In this document: positions 61,533 to 64,000 of the stretch, in pieces
Numbering within the stretch: the first letter of the stretch is position 1
Layout of the letters: the number at the start of each line of letters is the position of its first letter
Assembly: GCF_014646755.1 (NCBI RefSeq)
Contig: NZ_BMNW01000001.1
Location: 325,866 to 389,865 of the forward strand
DNA: 64,000 nucleotides
Direction of reading: 5' to 3'
Source of the DNA: Pseudomonas asuensis
Lineage (GTDB): Bacteria; Pseudomonadota; Gammaproteobacteria; Pseudomonadales; Pseudomonadaceae
The notes under the pieces: generated by a model
Databases searched by the model: none
Seen by the model: only the letters and a program-made list of their open reading frames with translations
Told to the model about the DNA's origin: nothing
Translations under genes and position numbers: made by a program

Positions 61533-63089
61533 TCAGGTCACTGGAGCCGGATTGAACAGTGTCAGATCGTTGTGCAGCTTGTGGTGTTCAGCCCATGTCT
61601 TTTTGCGGCCACTGGCAACATCCAAGTAGAGATGGAAAATCTCCCAACCCAACTCTTCCAGTGTCATTCGGCCCGATGTCACCCGACCGGCGTCTACGTC
61701 GATCAGATCCGGCCAGCGCTCGGCCAGCTGGGTGCGTGTTGCTACCTTGATGACAGGCACCATGGCCAGACCATAAGGCGTTCCGCGACCCGTGGTAAAG
61801 ATATGCAGGTTCATACCGGCAGCCAGTTGAAGCGTACCGCAGATAAAGTCACTGGCAGGTGTTGCGCAGTAATAAAGTCCTTTGCCCTTGACGCGCTCAC
61901 CGGGTGATACGACGCCCGCAATGGCACTGGAGCCCGACTTGGCAATCGAGCCCATGGCTTTTTCCACGATATTGTTCAGGCCACCTTTCTTGTTGCCAGG
62001 CGTCGTGTTGGCACTACGATCCGCCATGCCACGGTCCAGGTATCGATCATACCAGTCCATCTCGCGCACTAGCGCCTGTGCCACTTCAGGCGTAGCCGCA
62101 CGGGACGTCAGCAGGTGAATGCCATCGCGTACCTCGGTGTTCTCCGAGAACATCACGGCAGCCCCAGCACGCACCAGTAGATCTGCCGCGACACCCAGCG
62201 CCGGATTAGCTGTTACCCCTGAAAAGGCATCGCTACCTCCGCACTGCATGCCGACCACCAGGTCGGAAGCCGGACATGGCTCGCGACGACGCTCATTGAG
62301 CACCTTCAGGCGATCCTCGATCATGCTAAGAATCTGCTCGACCATACCGCTAAAACCCGTATTCGAGTCCTGAAGCCGGAACAGCCATTCTTCTTCATCA
62401 ATGTTAGAGGGCAGCTCATCTTCCGGCATGATCTGACTGGCCTGAAGCTTTTCACACCCTAGACTGATGACGAGTGCCTGGCCGCCCAGGTTGGGGTTAC
62501 GACTGATATTACGCAGCGTACGAATGGGTACAACAGCATCAGGCGCATTGATTGCTACACCGCAGCCATAACTGTGAGTCAACGCAATCACATCATCCAC
62601 ATTGGGATACTTGGGCAGCAGCTCCTTGCGGGCACGATCGATACAATGATCAAGCACACCTGTTACGCACTGAACCGTTGTAGTCACCCCAAGAATATTG
62701 CGCGTACCAACACTGCCATCCGGGTTCCTGAAGCCCTCAAAGGTGAAGCCATCCAGCGGAGGCTGTGTGGGCGGCACATCAGTTGCAAGGGGCAGGTTAT
62801 CCAGCGGTGGAGGCGAAGGCAGGCTAAGCAGCTCTTCCTTTACCCAAGAACCACGAGGGATAGGTTTCAAGGCATAGCCTATCACCGTACCGTAACGCAG
62901 GACGGCACCCCCTTCGGGAATATCGACCAATGTTACCTTATGGCTTTGTGGCACCGCTTCCACGGTCACAAGACCGTCCGGGAACTGGCCGCCGGCCGCA
63001 ACACCTTGCTCGTTTACAACGATTGCGACGTTATCGTCAGCATGAAGTCGGATGTAACGAGGCGAGTCCTGGTGTTCAATCAACTGCAT
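61533..63089 (-). CDS. garD: Galactarate dehydratase
   Basis: GarD dehydrates galactarate (mucate) to 5-keto-4-deoxy-glucarate. The 518 residues have an SAF-like N-terminal domain (about 1-90) and a UxaA-type catalytic body with [17 protein letters not shown] sequence ([19 protein letters not shown]), [36 protein letters not shown] and [17 protein letters not shown]. The partial kdgD gene beyond takes the product on, so the two form one sugar-diacid pathway. Altronate dehydratase UxaA is the nearest alternative; length and kdgD linkage favour GarD. Confidence 0.92.
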   Translation of the reverse strand: MQLIEHQDSPRYIRLHADDNVAIVVNEQGVAAGGQFPDGLVTVEAVPQSHKVTLVDIPEGGAVLRYGTVIGYALKPIPRGSWVKEELLSLPSPPPLDNLPLATDVPPTQPPLDGFTFEGFRNPDGSVGTRNILGVTTTVQCVTGVLDHCIDRARKELLPKYPNVDDVIALTHSYGCGVAINAPDAVVPIRTLRNISRNPNLGGQALVISLGCEKLQASQIMPEDELPSNIDEEEWLFRLQDSNTGFSGMVEQILSMIEDRLKVLNERRREPCPASDLVVGMQCGGSDAFSGVTANPALGVAADLLVRAGAAVMFSENTEVRDGIHLLTSRAATPEVAQALVREMDWYDRYLDRGMADRSANTTPGNKKGGLNNIVEKAMGSIAKSGSSAIAGVVSPGERVKGKGLYYCATPASDFICGTLQLAAGMNLHIFTTGRGTPYGLAMVPVIKVATRTQLAERWPDLIDVDAGRVTSGRMTLEELGWEIFHLYLDVASGRKKTWAEHHKLHNDLTLFNPAPVT

Positions 63090-63178
63090 GACTCACTCCT
63101 TCTTATACTCATCAGGCTAAGGCATGCGAACAAAGCAATGCTCTGCCCGCGTTCTGTTATTCAACGTAAAACGTCTGA

Positions 63179-63475
63179 TCAATCTGTCCGGAACCAACCA
63201 TTCAATTCGTATTGCCCATAGGGCTTATTCGCCGTCGTCACCGCTTGTTGCACACGCTGCATGGCCTTCCCATCACGTGAGCAATAACGAGGGATAGCGT
63301 CAGCCGATCCCAGCACGCTGGTAAAGGAGCCGGCCATGGCAAACGGAATAGTTGGAGATAAACATCTGGAAAGGCTGATAACGCGCAGAATACGAGGCTT
63401 GCGAATGCCAATAGCACCAAGCGATGAAGTGCCTGACACGGCAAGCGATACAACATTGGCTCGGTTGATATTCAC
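63179..63475 (-). CDS. Doubtful 98-residue reading frame between kdgD and garD
   Basis: A GTG-initiated frame ends LNGWFRTD and resembles no family I know. Codon choice is not unlike that of its neighbours, but the ribosome site is weak. An overlapping second frame (63238-63456) has a signal-peptide-like stretch (RLVLLAFASLVFCALSA). A frameshifted remnant of a small secreted protein is possible. The 545-base interval 63090-63634 holds nothing else I can support apart from the kdgD terminator. Confidence 0.2.
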   Translation of the reverse strand: MNINRANVVSLAVSGTSSLGAIGIRKPRILRVISLSRCLSPTIPFAMAGSFTSVLGSADAIPRYCSRDGKAMQRVQQAVTTANKPYGQYELNGWFRTD

Positions 63476-63585
63476 GATGTCCCCACTCGTTATTCTTGTC
63501 GCGGGTCGTCTTTTTATGGCGAGGCGAGAGATTCGCCATTTAACTTATAATCAAATGATAGCGCAATCATTTCAGAACACAATAA

Positions 63586-63628
63586 AGCAAAAACGGCCGA
63601 CTGGTCTACTAAAACCAGTCGGCCGTTT
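63586..63628 (-). terminator. Terminator of kdgD
   Basis: A perfect 15-bp stem (63591-63605 with 63614-63628) with an 8-base loop follows the kdgD stop on the minus strand by 6 bases. The A-rich plus-strand sequence at 63586-63593 gives the U-tract. Confidence 0.92.
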
Positions 63629-63634
63629 GATCGC

Positions 63635-64000
63635 TTACTGCGGACCGAGTTTGTCGATCAGCGCAGCCAGACGCTCGTACTCGTCAGGCTTGAGCTCAGT
63701 CAGCGGTGCACGTACCGGACCAGCGTCATAACCTGCGATTTTCGCACCCGCCTTGACGATGCTCACCGCATAGCCCGAGCAGCGGTTGCGGATGTCCAGG
63801 TATGGCAGGAAGAAGTCATCGATCAGCTTGCCCACGGTCTCGTGGTCATCCGCAGCGATGGCCTTGTAGAAGTCCATGGCCGTCTTGGGGATGAAATTGA
63901 ACACTGCCGAGGAGTACACCGGTACGCCCAGGGCCTTGTAGGCCGCTGCGTAGACTTCAGCAGTCGGCAGACCGCCCAGGTAGGTGAAGCGATCACCCAG
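63635..64000 (-). CDS. kdgD: 5-dehydro-4-deoxyglucarate dehydratase, 5' end beyond the window
   Basis: KdgD, a DapA-fold Schiff-base aldolase relative, converts 5-keto-4-deoxy-glucarate to 2-oxoglutarate semialdehyde with loss of water and CO2. Only the last 121 codons are visible: [22 protein letters not shown] is read from the window edge, then [20 protein letters not shown] and the end [10 protein letters not shown]. The catalytic lysine lies outside. A strong terminator follows. It accepts the product of GarD encoded next to it. Confidence 0.9.
   Translation of the reverse strand: MGDRFTYLGGLPTAEVYAAAYKALGVPVYSSAVFNFIPKTAMDFYKAIAADDHETVGKLIDDFFLPYLDIRNRCSGYAVSIVKAGAKIAGYDAGPVRAPLTELKPDEYERLAALIDKLGPQ

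Noticed and set aside
61533..64000. Horizontally acquired island carrying garD and kdgD
   Set aside because: The genes look slightly richer in GC than their neighbours, but there is no integrase, repeat or tRNA at the border, and such genes are common in Pseudomonas.

Overview
This window is core chromosome from a gamma-proteobacterium of the Pseudomonas lineage. The evidence is protein sequence and gene order: IspG, HscA, TrpS, MreB and others closely match the Pseudomonas forms as I remember them, and the cysNC fusion, algW-hisC-hisD-hisG-murA, the mla block, the lpt-rpoN-hpf-ptsN-rapZ-ptsO block and mreBCD next to gatCAB follow the P. aeruginosa PAO1 order. Base composition is lower in GC than most Pseudomonas. 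I cannot name the species. No rRNA, tRNA, insertion sequence, prophage or CRISPR array was found.

Layout. (1) 1-9.9 kb, minus strand: ispG (cut by the window edge), rodZ, pilF, rlmN, ndk, then the complete iron-sulfur operon iscR-iscS-iscU-iscA-hscB-hscA-fdx-iscX with an IscR-type operator over its promoter. (2) 9.9-11.7 kb: trmJ and divergent suhB. (3) 11.7-16.5 kb: sspB-sspA, the cytochrome bc1 operon petABC, and rplM-rpsI. (4) 16.5-26.1 kb: an aldo-keto reductase, endonuclease V, zapE, trpS, a hydrolase, zapG, cysD-cysNC and a Nif3-like protein. (5) 26.2-35.2 kb: algW, then minus-strand hisCDG, murA, ibaG and mlaFEDCB. (6) 35.4-42.1 kb, plus strand: kdsD, lptCAB, rpoN, hpf, ptsN, rapZ, ptsO. 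(7) 42-48.4 kb: a ZIP transporter, sodA, pmbA, darP, tldD and a nitrilase-family amidase. (8) 48.4-57.2 kb, minus strand: mreBCD, maf, rng and yhdP. (9) 57.4-61.4 kb: gatCAB and a short RlpA-like lipoprotein. (10) 61.5-64 kb: two sugar-diacid catabolism genes, garD and kdgD (cut by the window edge).

Functional themes are Fe-S cluster assembly, respiration, envelope biogenesis (MurA, Mla, Lpt, KdsD, YhdP, MreBCD, RodZ, RlpA-like), the nitrogen PTS and translation accuracy. I found no novel multi-gene system. The most useful anomalies are losses or changes against a conserved background. kdsC is missing from between kdsD and lptC, leaving a short start-like remnant. mreC has no standard start codon ahead of its membrane anchor and seems to begin at ATC. 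sodA stands alone behind a Fur-box-like sequence where PAO1 has a fagA-fumC-sodA operon. cysE is missing from between iscR and trmJ. suhB abuts sspB, joining two blocks that are separate in PAO1.
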